A DNA stretch of 64,000 nt, from NCBI GenBank assembly GCA_009698575.1, contig WLPX01000002.1, positions 1 to 64,000 on the forward strand. Reading direction: 5' to 3'. The notes beneath the pieces were generated by a model. The model was not told the DNA's origin. It worked only from the letters and a program-made list of their open reading frames with translations, and ran no database searches. Positions 17,190 through 26,379 of this stretch are shown here, in pieces. The first letter of the stretch is position 1; the number at the start of each line of letters is the position of its first letter. This DNA is from Actinomycetota bacterium. Its GTDB lineage: Bacteria > Actinomycetota > Actinomycetes > S36-B12 > UBA5976. A program made the position numbers and the translations under genes.

Positions 17190-18710
17190 CTATTCCAGAA
17201 TGTGCGCTGGCGTGAGGTTGGCTAGCAACTGCTCTGCCGAGCTACTCTGCGCAAACAACTGGGCTGTGGCTAGTTCTGTCCCCCCGCGTGCATCTGGCGT
17301 CGAGATTCGCTTAAGTGGAATCTGGTCACCCAAATCCAAAATCACTGAATCCCAAGATGCTGCCGCCACTTGATCAACGTATTTGGAAACACAGTTTCCC
17401 CGAAAATACGCCCGGGTATCAGTTGGTGGGTTGGCAACGGCTTGGGAGATTTGCTCTTCACTAAACATAATTTCCATCTTGCCTTTTTGCTGCAGAACTC
17501 GAGCTAGGCCCTTATCCGGACGCAAATCCGAGAACTGGATATCAATGGCCGCCAACCGAGAATCATTCCAAAGCATCTGTTCGCGGTTGCGATAGCCATT
17601 CATTATGGACAACTTGGTGATCCAATCCACTTCACCAACTAGTGACATGGGATTAGTTTCCAGCGTTTGCAAAATGCGTCCCCATAGTTGCACCACATCA
17701 TGGCTCATCGGATCTTCATCACGAGTAGCCACCAGGAACTCTGCAGCCGATCGTTGGTAGTGCTTTTGCATTTCTAGTGCTGACATTTCAGAACCGTCAC
17801 GCAATCGCTGTTTGGTTTCAAACTTGTAGTCATGACTTACTAGGTGCATGGAGGTCACAGGATCGTAAAGTTCAAAGTCCACCTTCAAAAATTCAGACTC
17901 GATCATGCTGAGCACGATTGCAGTAGCGCCCATCTTTAGATAAGTCATGCGATGTGACATGTTTGCGTCACCAATGATGACGTGCAGCCTGCGGTGCAAA
18001 TCTGGATTGGCATGCGGTTCATCGCGCGTATTAATAATTGGCCTACGTAGTGTGGTCTCGAGCCCCACTTCGGCTTCAAAGAAATCCGCACGCTGCGAAA
18101 TTTGAAATCCAGGTTCAATCACCTCTTGTCCAATTCCAACGCGACCCGCGCCAGCAAAAATACATCGCGTCACAAAAAAAGGTGTGAGGTATTTAACCAA
18201 ATCCAAAAACGGAACTTCGCGGGATACTTGATAGTTCTCATGTGTTCCATAGCTAACGCCTTTGCCGTCAGTGTTGTTCTTGTAAACCGTGATCAATTCG
18301 CCTGTGATTGAACTTACCAACCTGGCACTCTTTTCAATGATGCGATCCCCGGCGTTATCCCACAGCGCGGCGTCGTATGGATTGGTAACTTCCGGCGAGG
18401 CATATTCGGGATGCGCATGGTCTACGTAATACCTAGCGCCATTTGGTAAAACTAGATTCGCTAGTCCGTAATCGTCATCCGTAAGTTGACTAGGGTCCGC
18501 TTCAGCTCTTGACATATCAAAGCCACGAGCATCCCGAAGCGGCGATTCGACATCGTAATCCCATCGCATTCGCCGGATTCGATTTGGCATAACTTCATTG
18601 CCGTAAGCATTAACAACTTGACTGGATAGCAGCATTGGGTTCGCGCTGGAATCTTTGGGATTGGAAATTCCAAATTCGGACTCGATGCCCATGATTCGTC
18701 TAACCGACAT
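17190..18710 (-). CDS. dop: Pup deamidase / depupylase Dop
   Basis: A 506-residue PafA relative that deamidates Pup-Gln to Pup-Glu and also removes Pup from substrates. The N-terminal GIESEFGIS motif (8-16) is followed by an insertion (about 40-80) typical of Dop, and the catalytic Asp is D97 in YYVDHAHPEYASPEV. It lies 9 bp after arc and 31 bp before pup. Because pup here ends in Gln, Dop is required for the pathway. Confidence 0.95.
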   Translation of the reverse strand: MSVRRIMGIESEFGISNPKDSSANPMLLSSQVVNAYGNEVMPNRIRRMRWDYDVESPLRDARGFDMSRAEADPSQLTDDDYGLANLVLPNGARYYVDHAHPEYASPEVTNPYDAALWDNAGDRIIEKSARLVSSITGELITVYKNNTDGKGVSYGTHENYQVSREVPFLDLVKYLTPFFVTRCIFAGAGRVGIGQEVIEPGFQISQRADFFEAEVGLETTLRRPIINTRDEPHANPDLHRRLHVIIGDANMSHRMTYLKMGATAIVLSMIESEFLKVDFELYDPVTSMHLVSHDYKFETKQRLRDGSEMSALEMQKHYQRSAAEFLVATRDEDPMSHDVVQLWGRILQTLETNPMSLVGEVDWITKLSIMNGYRNREQMLWNDSRLAAIDIQFSDLRPDKGLARVLQQKGKMEIMFSEEQISQAVANPPTDTRAYFRGNCVSKYVDQVAAASWDSVILDLGDQIPLKRISTPDARGGTELATAQLFAQSSSAEQLLANLTPAHILE

Positions 18711-18719
18711 GGTTACAAC

Positions 18720-20354
18720 CTAAGCAAAGGGATTAGCTGAAAGCGAGGTATCGATACTGCGTCCTGAATCGTTACCCTTTTTGTCATGTATCAAGGTTCG
18801 CATAAAGACGATGCGGTCACCCTTCTTACCGGAAATGCGAGACCAATCATCTGGATTTGTGGTGTTTGGCAAGTCTTCGTTTTCGTGGAATTCATCTAAG
18901 CATGCCTGCAGCAAATGCTCGATCGTGATTCCTTTTTGACCAACTGTTAAGAAGGACTTAATGGCTGCCTTTTTGGCGCGGCTAACAATGTTCTCGATCA
19001 TGGCGCCGGAACTAAAGTCCTTGAAGTAAAGAACTTCCTTATCGCCGTTGGCATAAGTAACTTCGAGGAATTCATTCTCTGAAGTAGTTGCATACATCTC
19101 TTCCACAACGCGATGGATCATCGCAGTAGTTGTTTTTTGCGGATCATTTCCATGCTCTGCTAAATCTGTTGCGGAAAGTGGCAAATCAGTTGTTAAGTAC
19201 TTAGCGAAGATGTCTATTGCAGCTTGCGCATCAGGGCGTTCGATCTTGATTTTTACATCTAGGCGACCTGGACGCAAAATTGCTGGATCGATCATGTCTT
19301 CACGGTTTGAAGCACCGATAACTATGACGTTCTCTAGACTTTCAACGCCGTCTATCTCACTCAACAGCTGCGGCACGATGGTGTTTTCAACGTCACTTGA
19401 AATACCACTGCCACGAGTACGGAATAAGGAATCCATTTCATCGAAGAAAACAATTACTGGGGTGCCTTCACTGGCTTTTTCGCGAGCTCGCTGGAAGATG
19501 ATGCGAATTTGGCGTTCGGTCTCGCCGACAAACTTATTTAGAAGTTCAGGACCCTTGATGTTTAGGAAGTAACTACGTCCCTCACCAATTCCAGAAATTT
19601 CAGCAACTTTCTTGGCTAGCGAGTTAGCAACTGCTTTAGCAATCAGCGTCTTGCCACATCCTGGCGGGCCGTATAGCAAAATACCCTTAGGTGGCTTCAG
19701 TTCGTATTCGCGGAACAATTCCGGATGTAGGAACGGAAGCTCTACTGCGTCGCGAATCATGTTGATTTGATCGCCCAAGCCACCGATGTCTTCGTAATTA
19801 ATGTCAGGTACTTCTTCTAGAACCAAATCTTCTACTTCAGACTTGGCGATACGTTCGAATGCGTACCCGGCCTTCATGTCGGCCAACAAGCTGTCGCCCG
19901 AGCGCAACGGTACGTCGCGTAATGGTGCTGCCAGATGAATCACGCGCTCTTCGTCACTGCGTCCGGTCACAATCGCGCGTTGACCATCTTCGAGAATCTC
20001 TTGGAAAATTACAATTTCACCCTGGTCTTCAAAAGTTCCAGCAACTACTACATTCATGGACTCGTTAAGAATGACTTCTTGACCAGGGCGCAACTGTTCT
20101 CGATCAACCTCCGGTGCCATAGCGACTCGCATTTTGCGTCCATTAATAGTGACATCGACTAAATCATCAGCTGCAGGTCCTAAGTAGACCGCGTAACCAT
20201 TTGGTGGAGCGCTGAGTCGATCAACTTCTTCTTTAAGTCCAATAATTTGTTCGCGCGCTTCGCGCAAAGTTGCTGTGAGTTTGGCATTTGATTCGGATAA
20301 ATCATCAATTCGGGTGTTCAAGGAGCGCAATTGATCTGCGTTAACTTCGCTCAT
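18720..20354 (-). CDS. arc: Pup-receptor AAA ATPase ARC/Mpa
   Basis: A hexameric AAA unfoldase of 544 residues. The N-terminal coiled coil (about 5-48) recruits Pup; two OB domains (about 55-165) follow. Walker A is GPPGCGKT (229-236) and Walker B is FFDEMD (303-308). The C terminus reads [12 protein letters not shown]: the usual GQYL tail, which docks on the 20S proteasome, is replaced. Together with the lack of prcBA this points to unfolding without proteasomal degradation, as reported for Corynebacterium. It overlaps trmI by 4 bp. Confidence 0.95.
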   Translation of the reverse strand: MSEVNADQLRSLNTRIDDLSESNAKLTATLREAREQIIGLKEEVDRLSAPPNGYAVYLGPAADDLVDVTINGRKMRVAMAPEVDREQLRPGQEVILNESMNVVVAGTFEDQGEIVIFQEILEDGQRAIVTGRSDEERVIHLAAPLRDVPLRSGDSLLADMKAGYAFERIAKSEVEDLVLEEVPDINYEDIGGLGDQINMIRDAVELPFLHPELFREYELKPPKGILLYGPPGCGKTLIAKAVANSLAKKVAEISGIGEGRSYFLNIKGPELLNKFVGETERQIRIIFQRAREKASEGTPVIVFFDEMDSLFRTRGSGISSDVENTIVPQLLSEIDGVESLENVIVIGASNREDMIDPAILRPGRLDVKIKIERPDAQAAIDIFAKYLTTDLPLSATDLAEHGNDPQKTTTAMIHRVVEEMYATTSENEFLEVTYANGDKEVLYFKDFSSGAMIENIVSRAKKAAIKSFLTVGQKGITIEHLLQACLDEFHENEDLPNTTNPDDWSRISGKKGDRIVFMRTLIHDKKGNDSGRSIDTSLSANPFA

Positions 20355-21265
20355 GACGACTCCTCTCCTGCCTCGCTGCTCAACTCTGCAACAGTATCCA
20401 ATTGTCCTTTAGTTGGGCGAATTCGGCGCGTAGGCAAAACCACTCCTGGTGCCAATCGCCTAGCGGTCACCAAAAAGCCCGTGTGGCCTTGCATTCGGTG
20501 ATTTGGGCGCACCGCGAGACCTTCTAAGTGCCAAGGACGTTGGATTAGCTCTTGACCCTCTGGATTCGTCCAACGCTTATCGGTGCGTAGGTCCTCTACG
20601 AATCTCGACATTTGCGTCGTGGTTGCAACATAGGCAATGACTACACCACCTGGTCGTAGCACGCCAGCGATACTGTCAATAGTCTCCCAAGGAGCGAGCA
20701 TGTCTAGCACGATGCGATCAACGCTGGCTTCAGGAAGTTGCGTAACCTTTTCTTGAAGATCACCTAACGTAACTTGCCAGTTGGTCGGCGTATCTCCAAA
20801 AAAGTTTTTGACATTTTTTTGGGCAATTTTTGCGAAATCTTCACGGCGCTCGAAGCTATAGACATATCCATGTTCGCCGACTGCGCGTAGTAGCGAGCAA
20901 GTCAACGCTCCCGAACCAACACCGGCTTCGACGACAACACTGCCTGGATAAATGTCAGCCAGACCGACAATCGCTGCGGCATCCTTTGGATACACAACTG
21001 CAGCACCTCGGGGCATGCTGAGCACGAAGTCCAACAAAAGTGGGCGCAAGGCCAAATACACCATGTTGCCAGATGAAGTAACGATCGATCCTTCGGATAA
21101 CCCGATGAGTTCATCGTGTTTGATGCTGCCGTGATTGGTATGGAATTCTTTACCTAGCTCAAGCAAAATTGTGTGTTTGCGCGATTTAGTATCTGTTAAC
21201 TGCACGCGATCCCCTGCAGCGAACTGCGCTGCCCGTGCCGTGCTGACTACCTCTACAGATTCCAT
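20351..21265 (-). CDS. trmI: tRNA (adenine-58-N1)-methyltransferase
   Basis: A class I methyltransferase of about 304 residues that makes m1A58 in the T loop of tRNA. The N-terminal small domain ([17 protein letters not shown]) and the SAM motif [20 protein letters not shown] are visible, plus the later LDMLAPW motif. The ATG at 21265 is preferred over the upstream 21322 start because the extra 19 residues resemble no family member and AACAAT lies 6 nt upstream, the spacing of a leaderless promoter. It heads the long pupylation-Tat run. Confidence 0.9.
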   Translation of the reverse strand: MESVEVVSTARAAQFAAGDRVQLTDTKSRKHTILLELGKEFHTNHGSIKHDELIGLSEGSIVTSSGNMVYLALRPLLLDFVLSMPRGAAVVYPKDAAAIVGLADIYPGSVVVEAGVGSGALTCSLLRAVGEHGYVYSFERREDFAKIAQKNVKNFFGDTPTNWQVTLGDLQEKVTQLPEASVDRIVLDMLAPWETIDSIAGVLRPGGVVIAYVATTTQMSRFVEDLRTDKRWTNPEGQELIQRPWHLEGLAVRPNHRMQGHTGFLVTARRLAPGVVLPTRRIRPTKGQLDTVAELSSEAGEESS

Positions 21266-21271
21266 GACTCT

Positions 21272-21277
21272 ATTGTT
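21272..21277 (-). promoter_or_regulatory. Candidate -10 of leaderless trmI transcript
   Basis: AACAAT on the minus strand ends 6 nt before the ATG at 21265, and no Shine-Dalgarno is visible. It would drive the whole pupylation-Tat gene run. Confidence 0.4.
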
Positions 21278-21349
21278 CCAGTTAATTGGATACTTACTTA
21301 CCGAGCCAGATCCAAGGGCCATAAACTAAAGACAAGTTATCGAAATGGG

Positions 21350-22201
21350 GTGTACTGCTTGGAGCTAAACCAAATGTTTCCACGCAACACCACTATCGTC
21401 ATTGCTGCATTTGGCGGCTGGAATGACGCAGCGCAATCAGCAACTGATGCACTAGAACATCTACTAGATGTTTGGCACTCCGAAGAAGTAATTGACCTAC
21501 CGGGTGATGACTACTACGACTATCAATTCAATCGACCTGAGGTAAGCATCGGTCTCGCCGGTGACCGCGAAGTTGCCTGGCCTGGAACGACAATCTTTAA
21601 GGCAACTGCAGACACATTGCCCGATACCACGATCTACCTAATTCACGGAGTAGAGCCGAGTATGCGCTGGAAGCAATTTTGCACAGACATCATGGCGCAA
21701 CTAGAGCTCGGTGAATCCACAGTATTGGTAACACTGGGTGCACTATTAGCAGATGTTGCACACACCCGTGCTATCCCAGTTAGTGGCACAACTAGCAATA
21801 CGCAATTGCAGACCGTGACCGGTTTTGAACCATCGCGCTACGAAGGTCCGACTGGAATTTTGGGAATTTTGCAATCCGAGTTTGAAGTGCAAGGTATTCC
21901 TTCGGTAGCGCTCTGGGCTGCGATTCCGCACTATGTTGCTTCGCCACCTTGTCCAAAAGCCACACTGGCGCTAATTCGTGGCCTAGAAGATTTATTGGAT
22001 ACTTCGATTCCTGTTACCGAATTGGTTGAAGAAGCCAGAGCCTGGCAACTTGGTGTTGAAGAGTTGGCAACTGAGGATGAAGAGATTTCTGAGTACGTGC
22101 GCTCACTCGAAGAATCCCAAGATACTGCTGAGTTACCGGAAGCAACTGGCGAAGCAATCGCACGCGAGTTCGAGCGTTATCTCCGGCGTCGCGAAAACTA
22201 A
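21350..22201 (+). CDS. PAC2 family protein
   Basis: A 283-residue member of the PAC2 family, named after a proteasome assembly chaperone. The family signatures IAAFGGWNDAAQSATDALEHLL and LGALLADVAHTR are present. The molecular role in bacteria is unknown; homologues commonly lie near the actinobacterial pupylation and mshC genes. The start is uncertain: GTG 21350 is given, while ATG 21374 has GGAG (21361-21364) 9 nt upstream and would also give an intact domain. Confidence 0.88.
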   Translation: MYCLELNQMFPRNTTIVIAAFGGWNDAAQSATDALEHLLDVWHSEEVIDLPGDDYYDYQFNRPEVSIGLAGDREVAWPGTTIFKATADTLPDTTIYLIHGVEPSMRWKQFCTDIMAQLELGESTVLVTLGALLADVAHTRAIPVSGTTSNTQLQTVTGFEPSRYEGPTGILGILQSEFEVQGIPSVALWAAIPHYVASPPCPKATLALIRGLEDLLDTSIPVTELVEEARAWQLGVEELATEDEEISEYVRSLEESQDTAELPEATGEAIAREFERYLRRREN

Positions 22202-22238
22202 TCGACTTGCGTTTATCGCGCGGTCAAGATCAACCTCG

Positions 22239-22244
22239 TACACT
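22239..22244 (+). promoter_or_regulatory. Candidate -10 of leaderless mshC transcript
   Basis: TACACT ends exactly 6 nt before the mshC ATG at 22251; no ribosome site is visible in between or upstream. Confidence 0.5.
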
Positions 22245-22250
22245 TAAAAC

Positions 22251-23462
22251 ATGCAATCTTGGTCCCAAGTTTTCGTTCCGCAATTGGCCCTGACGGCGCC
22301 GACTCCGCAGGTATATGACTCTGCATCCCAAGACTTGATTGCGTTACCGGTTGATCGCCCTGGCAATGTCTACGTCTGTGGCATTACGCCGTATGACGCA
22401 ACCCATATGGGACATGCTGCAACGTATGTGGCTTTCGATACGTTGATTCGGATTTGGCGAGCCGCTGGCGTAGCGGTCAATTTCACACAAAACATAACCG
22501 ATGTCGATGATCCGTTGATTGAGCGAGCTATCGCAACTAGCCGTGATTGGCGTGATATAGCCCAGGAGCAAGTAGAGCTGTTCCGGCAGGACATGCAAGC
22601 TTTACGAGTGATTCCACCACAGAATTACATCGGAGTTGTGGAATCGATGTCCTTGATAGAAAACGCCGTCGCAAAGTTGGTGGCGCAAGGCACGGCTTAT
22701 TACGTGGATCAAGATATTTACTATGACGTGAATGACACCGAGCTAATTGGAAAAATCTCGCACTTAACCGAAGCAGAAATGTTTGAAGTATTTGGTCAAC
22801 GCGGTGGTGATCCCCAGCGCCCTGGTAAGCGTCATGCGTTAGATCCAATGTTGTGGCGGGCACGTGCTGGCGCTGATCCGTACTGGCCTTCAGAACTTGG
22901 TGAAGGCAGACCAGGTTGGCACATTGAATGCTCGGCAATCGCTACACATTTTCTATCTGAGCAAATCGATGTACAAGGTGGTGGCAGTGATTTAAAGTTT
23001 CCGCATCATGAAATGAGCGCTGCGCACGCCGAATCCTTAACCGGAAAATCGCCATTTGCAAAAACATACATGCACGCGGGCATGGTCTCGTTAGATGGAC
23101 AAAAAATGAGTAAGTCACTTGGCAATCTGGTATTTGTTTCAAAGTTGCGCGCCGCTGGTACTGACCCAATGACAATCAGGCTTGCTATTTTGGCGCACCA
23201 CTATCGAAGTGATTGGGAATGGTTTGACACTGAGTTGGCCGCAGCTAACGAACGACTTGCATTATGGCGAGCCGCATTTGATATGACCACAGGCGCAGCC
23301 AGCGTTTCAAATGAATTAGTAGCTGCCTTAGCTAATGATCTTGATACTCCTACGGCATTACAAGTGGTGGATCAGTGGGCCACTGCGACGATTGCCGGTG
23401 CTGCTGATGAAGGCACTACTGAAATGAAGACCGCAATAGATGCCTTGCTCGGCATTGTTTAG
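22251..23462 (+). CDS. mshC: Mycothiol ligase MshC
   Basis: A 403-residue relative of cysteinyl-tRNA synthetase. It couples L-cysteine to glucosaminyl-inositol, the step before acetylation in mycothiol synthesis. C43 in VCGITPYDATHMGHA is a zinc ligand for the cysteine substrate, HMGH (52-55) is the HIGH motif and KMSKS (285-289) the ATP loop. The C-terminal anticodon-binding part of true CysRS is missing, as expected for MshC. This shows that the organism makes mycothiol. Confidence 0.95.
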   Translation: MQSWSQVFVPQLALTAPTPQVYDSASQDLIALPVDRPGNVYVCGITPYDATHMGHAATYVAFDTLIRIWRAAGVAVNFTQNITDVDDPLIERAIATSRDWRDIAQEQVELFRQDMQALRVIPPQNYIGVVESMSLIENAVAKLVAQGTAYYVDQDIYYDVNDTELIGKISHLTEAEMFEVFGQRGGDPQRPGKRHALDPMLWRARAGADPYWPSELGEGRPGWHIECSAIATHFLSEQIDVQGGGSDLKFPHHEMSAAHAESLTGKSPFAKTYMHAGMVSLDGQKMSKSLGNLVFVSKLRAAGTDPMTIRLAILAHHYRSDWEWFDTELAAANERLALWRAAFDMTTGAASVSNELVAALANDLDTPTALQVVDQWATATIAGAADEGTTEMKTAIDALLGIV

Positions 23463-23470
23463 GAACTCCC

Positions 23471-24205
23471 TTGAGCGCAGATGAATTGCAAGTAGTAGGT
23501 CAACTAGTTAACGCCTCGAATGCCACTTTGGTTGTAGAAGCGGGCGACCAACGTTTCGTTTACAAGCCCATGTCAGGTGAACGGCCACTCTGGGACTTCC
23601 CTATCAACACTTTGCATTTGCGTGAACGCGCTGCCTTTGTATTGAGTGAATTGCTCCAATGGAACATAGTGCCGGCAACAGTTATTGCAAGTGGCCCATA
23701 TGGTGTCGGCAGTTTGCAAAATTGGGTTGATGCCGAAGTGACTTCAGTAGATGTATTTACGCCAGGTGAAGTTCCTGCGGATTGGCTAACCATAATCAGC
23801 GGCATTGACGAGGACGGCGACGAAGTTACCTTGGCACACGCGAACTTACCTAGATTGCAACAGATAGCAGTTTTCGATGCGTTAATAAATAACGCAGATC
23901 GTAAAGCTGGACACATCTTGACAGCTAACGATGGCACGATCTATGGCATAGACCATGGGGTTACATTCAACGCTGAGGATAAGTTGCGTACGGTTTTATG
24001 GGGCTGGATTGGCGCTGCGATATCAACTGAACTATTACAAGACCTGGCAAACGTGGAAACAAAGATTGATGGTAGCGAATTAACTGTATTGCTTGATGCA
24101 GATGAAATGCTTGCTCTTAAGGATCGCTTAGCGCAACTGTTGGAAAGCAAAACTATGCCAAGTCCTAGTCCGCATTGGCCAGCAGTCCCCTGGCCAGTCT
24201 TCTAA
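23471..24205 (+). CDS. SCO1664 family protein (PI3/4-kinase-like fold)
   Basis: A 244-residue protein of the actinobacterial SCO1664 family. VYKPMSGERPLWDFP resembles the lysine-bearing nucleotide loop of phosphoinositide-type kinases, and NNADRKAGHIL plus YGIDHGVTFN resemble the catalytic and metal loops. Kinase activity is not established for this family. The TTG start has AGGA 6 nt upstream and lies 8 bp after mshC. Its stop abuts the stop of the convergent DUF3090 gene; the three-gene neighbourhood is conserved in actinobacteria. Confidence 0.85.
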   Translation: MSADELQVVGQLVNASNATLVVEAGDQRFVYKPMSGERPLWDFPINTLHLRERAAFVLSELLQWNIVPATVIASGPYGVGSLQNWVDAEVTSVDVFTPGEVPADWLTIISGIDEDGDEVTLAHANLPRLQQIAVFDALINNADRKAGHILTANDGTIYGIDHGVTFNAEDKLRTVLWGWIGAAISTELLQDLANVETKIDGSELTVLLDADEMLALKDRLAQLLESKTMPSPSPHWPAVPWPVF

Positions 24206-24757
24206 CTAACCTCGACGCAAGTACCCGTTCGCACGCGGGCAAATGTGCCCCTGCTGATCAAGTGGTTCCGAACATAGCGGACAAGGTGGCCTGCCAGCTG
24301 AAACCACTGCGTTGGCACGGGTGCAAAATGCAGTAGCCAAGGTGCACTTTAGACGCACGCGCAAGACATCTGGACCTTCATTGGCATCTTCTTCCAATTC
24401 TGGGACATCGTCAAAACTTTCGGTAGCCGCATGAGCCTCAATAATCACCTGTTGCGTCTCGGTATTCCAGCCAAGCGCTAGCGTGCCAACACGAAACTCT
24501 TCTTGAATCGGACTATCAAGTGGCTCGAGATCGGCTGGTCCTCGATAGGCGATGTCAAGACCTTCTGCGCGTGATACCTGATCTAGCAATTCCAGCAAGC
24601 GTTCGGACAACAAACTGACTTGTTGCTTTTCAAGAGAGACGCTTACTACTCGAGAACCAGTTCGCGCTTGCAAAAAGAAAGTACGTTCGCCAGGTGCACC
24701 AACAGTGCCTGCGACAAATCGCTGTGGGTTGTCAAAAGTATGAACAATACGTGCCAC
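24206..24757 (-). CDS. DUF3090 family protein
   Basis: A 183-residue actinobacterial protein of unknown function. The N-terminal RIVHTFDNPQRFVAGTVG is the family signature. The C terminus carries CPLC and HICPRANGYLRRG, a likely zinc knuckle. The GTG start lies 5 bp after the histidine phosphatase gene, so the two are probably co-transcribed. Confidence 0.88.
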   Translation of the reverse strand: MARIVHTFDNPQRFVAGTVGAPGERTFFLQARTGSRVVSVSLEKQQVSLLSERLLELLDQVSRAEGLDIAYRGPADLEPLDSPIQEEFRVGTLALGWNTETQQVIIEAHAATESFDDVPELEEDANEGPDVLRVRLKCTLATAFCTRANAVVSAGRPPCPLCSEPLDQQGHICPRANGYLRRG

Positions 24758-24762
24758 TTGTA

Positions 24763-25440
24763 CTATTCCCTTTCGCTCTCGCCACCGAGTGTGGGTACTT
24801 GGTTAGGTTGCTTGCCTAGTTTGGCAAGCCATGAGTCACCGGTGTCGTTAAGTTTGCCCACAGCTGAACCTGATTTGCTGTAATTGACCACGCTAACAGA
24901 AGTCGGTTCAATCATTATGGATTGGAATTTGCGTAACGGCAGGCCCATTGCATCAGCACAGATTGCTTTGATGATGTCGCCATGAGTCACGGCTGCCCAG
25001 ATTACGTCGTCGCCGTGTTCTTCGGTAAGGCGTGCATCCCATTCTCGAATGGCCGCGCTGGCACGGGCAGACATTTCGTTCATGGATTCACCATCGGGGA
25101 AAATCATTTCATCAGGACGTTGTTGCACAATTGGCCAAAGTTCGTGCACTGCAAGTTCAGCTAATGACTCACCCTGCCAAGATCCGTAGTCACATTCGAT
25201 TATGCGATCTTCGGTAGAGGTTGGAATTCGGTCAGCGAACAAAATTTGGGCAGTCTCGACCGTTCGTTCTAGCGGGCTCACTACGGCGTGCCGAACAGTT
25301 ACTGGTGCCAAGCGAGCTGCCAAAGCAGTTGCCGCTTCGCGACCAACTTCATCTAGAACTACTCCAGGAGTCCGCCCGGCAAGCACGCCATCAGCATTCG
25401 CTTGGGTACGCCCATGGCGGATCAATAACACTGTTCCCAT
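24763..25440 (-). CDS. Histidine phosphatase, MSMEG_4193 family
   Basis: A 225-residue phosphoglycerate-mutase-like protein. LLIRHGRTQAN carries the phosphorylated histidine; AVVSPLERTVETA and VTHGDIIKA hold the other arginine and histidine. The start is placed at ATG 25440 (MGTVLLIRHGRT) rather than TTG 25446. The substrate is unknown. The gene accompanies DUF3090 and the SCO1664-like gene. Confidence 0.88.
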   Translation of the reverse strand: MGTVLLIRHGRTQANADGVLAGRTPGVVLDEVGREAATALAARLAPVTVRHAVVSPLERTVETAQILFADRIPTSTEDRIIECDYGSWQGESLAELAVHELWPIVQQRPDEMIFPDGESMNEMSARASAAIREWDARLTEEHGDDVIWAAVTHGDIIKAICADAMGLPLRKFQSIMIEPTSVSVVNYSKSGSAVGKLNDTGDSWLAKLGKQPNQVPTLGGESERE

Positions 25441-25470
25441 GTTCAAAGACTAACGGCGATTAGGCACGTA

Positions 25471-26304
25471 TCAGGTGGCAGAAAGTACGCCGGTAGCGAG
25501 CAAGCCGAGCAAAACCACACCTAATGAGATCCGATAAATCACGAAGGGCAAGAAGGTTCGAGTTTGTAGGTACTTCATTAATCCCGCGATTACGAGGTAT
25601 CCAACGCCAAATGCAATGACTGTGGCAACTAGCGTAGCTGGCCAATTTACAAATTCATCGGATGAAATATTTCCAGCCTCCAAGGCAGCGGAGGCAAAGA
25701 CTGCAGGGATTGCCAACAGGAACGAGTAGCGCGCAACTACGTCCCGCTTAAAGCCCTGCAGCAATCCTGCCGTGATAGTCGCACCACTACGAGAAACACC
25801 AGGTATCAATGCCAAGGCTTGACCAATGCCAAAGTAAATCGAGCTGCCCCAGCCAAGATCAGTTTGATCTTTAGTGTGACGCGCAAATCTATCCGCTAAC
25901 CCAAGTGCGATACCCATTACGATAAGAGCTCCAGCAACTAACCAAAGATTTCGCGCCGTAGTTTCGATCGCGTCACGAAATAAGATTCCAGCAATCGCTA
26001 TCGGTAGTGTTCCGATGATTACATACCAGCCCATTTTCGCATTGATGTCACTACGCAAATCCTTATTAAGCAGGCTACGCGACCACGAAGAGATGATGCG
26101 AGCTATGTCAGATCGGAAGTAAATTACAACAGCCAACTCGGTGCCGACTTGAGTAACAGCAGTGAACGCAGCTCCAGGATCTGGCCAACCTAGCAATTTG
26201 GAAACGATTAGAGTGTGGGCGGTTGAAGAAATGGGTAGGAACTCAGTAAGTCCCTGCGAGATCCCCAAAATTATTGCTTGAAGCCACGACAACTCGGCAG
26301 TCAT
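25471..26304 (-). CDS. uppP: Undecaprenyl-diphosphatase
   Basis: A membrane enzyme of 277 residues (BacA/UppP) that recycles undecaprenyl pyrophosphate for cell wall synthesis. QGLTEFLPISSTAH near the N terminus and PGVSRSGATI in the middle are the catalytic motifs; about eight hydrophobic segments are visible. ATG 26304 is chosen since AGGAG precedes it, trimming 9 residues from the longest frame. Confidence 0.94.
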   Translation of the reverse strand: MTAELSWLQAIILGISQGLTEFLPISSTAHTLIVSKLLGWPDPGAAFTAVTQVGTELAVVIYFRSDIARIISSWSRSLLNKDLRSDINAKMGWYVIIGTLPIAIAGILFRDAIETTARNLWLVAGALIVMGIALGLADRFARHTKDQTDLGWGSSIYFGIGQALALIPGVSRSGATITAGLLQGFKRDVVARYSFLLAIPAVFASAALEAGNISSDEFVNWPATLVATVIAFGVGYLVIAGLMKYLQTRTFLPFVIYRISLGVVLLGLLATGVLSAT

Positions 26305-26367
26305 AGCTACTCCTAAAAAATCCAAAGACACACGCAGGAAGCAAAACCTATTTCCCTAACCAAACGC

Positions 26368-26373
26368 TAGCGT
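26368..26373 (+). promoter_or_regulatory. Candidate -10 of leaderless aldo/keto reductase transcript
   Basis: TAGCGT ends 6 nt before the ATG at 26380. It lies inside the perfect 10-bp palindrome ACGCTAGCGT (26364-26373), which could be an operator over the -10. Confidence 0.4.
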
Positions 26374-26379
26374 GAACCT

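Noticed and set aside
21266-21322. Upstream start for trmI
   Set aside because: The added 19 residues do not resemble the family and would cover the probable promoter region.
22537-22938. Long antisense reading frame within mshC
   Set aside because: It is a shadow of a well-supported gene; composition is His/Leu/Arg-rich and no domain is recognisable.
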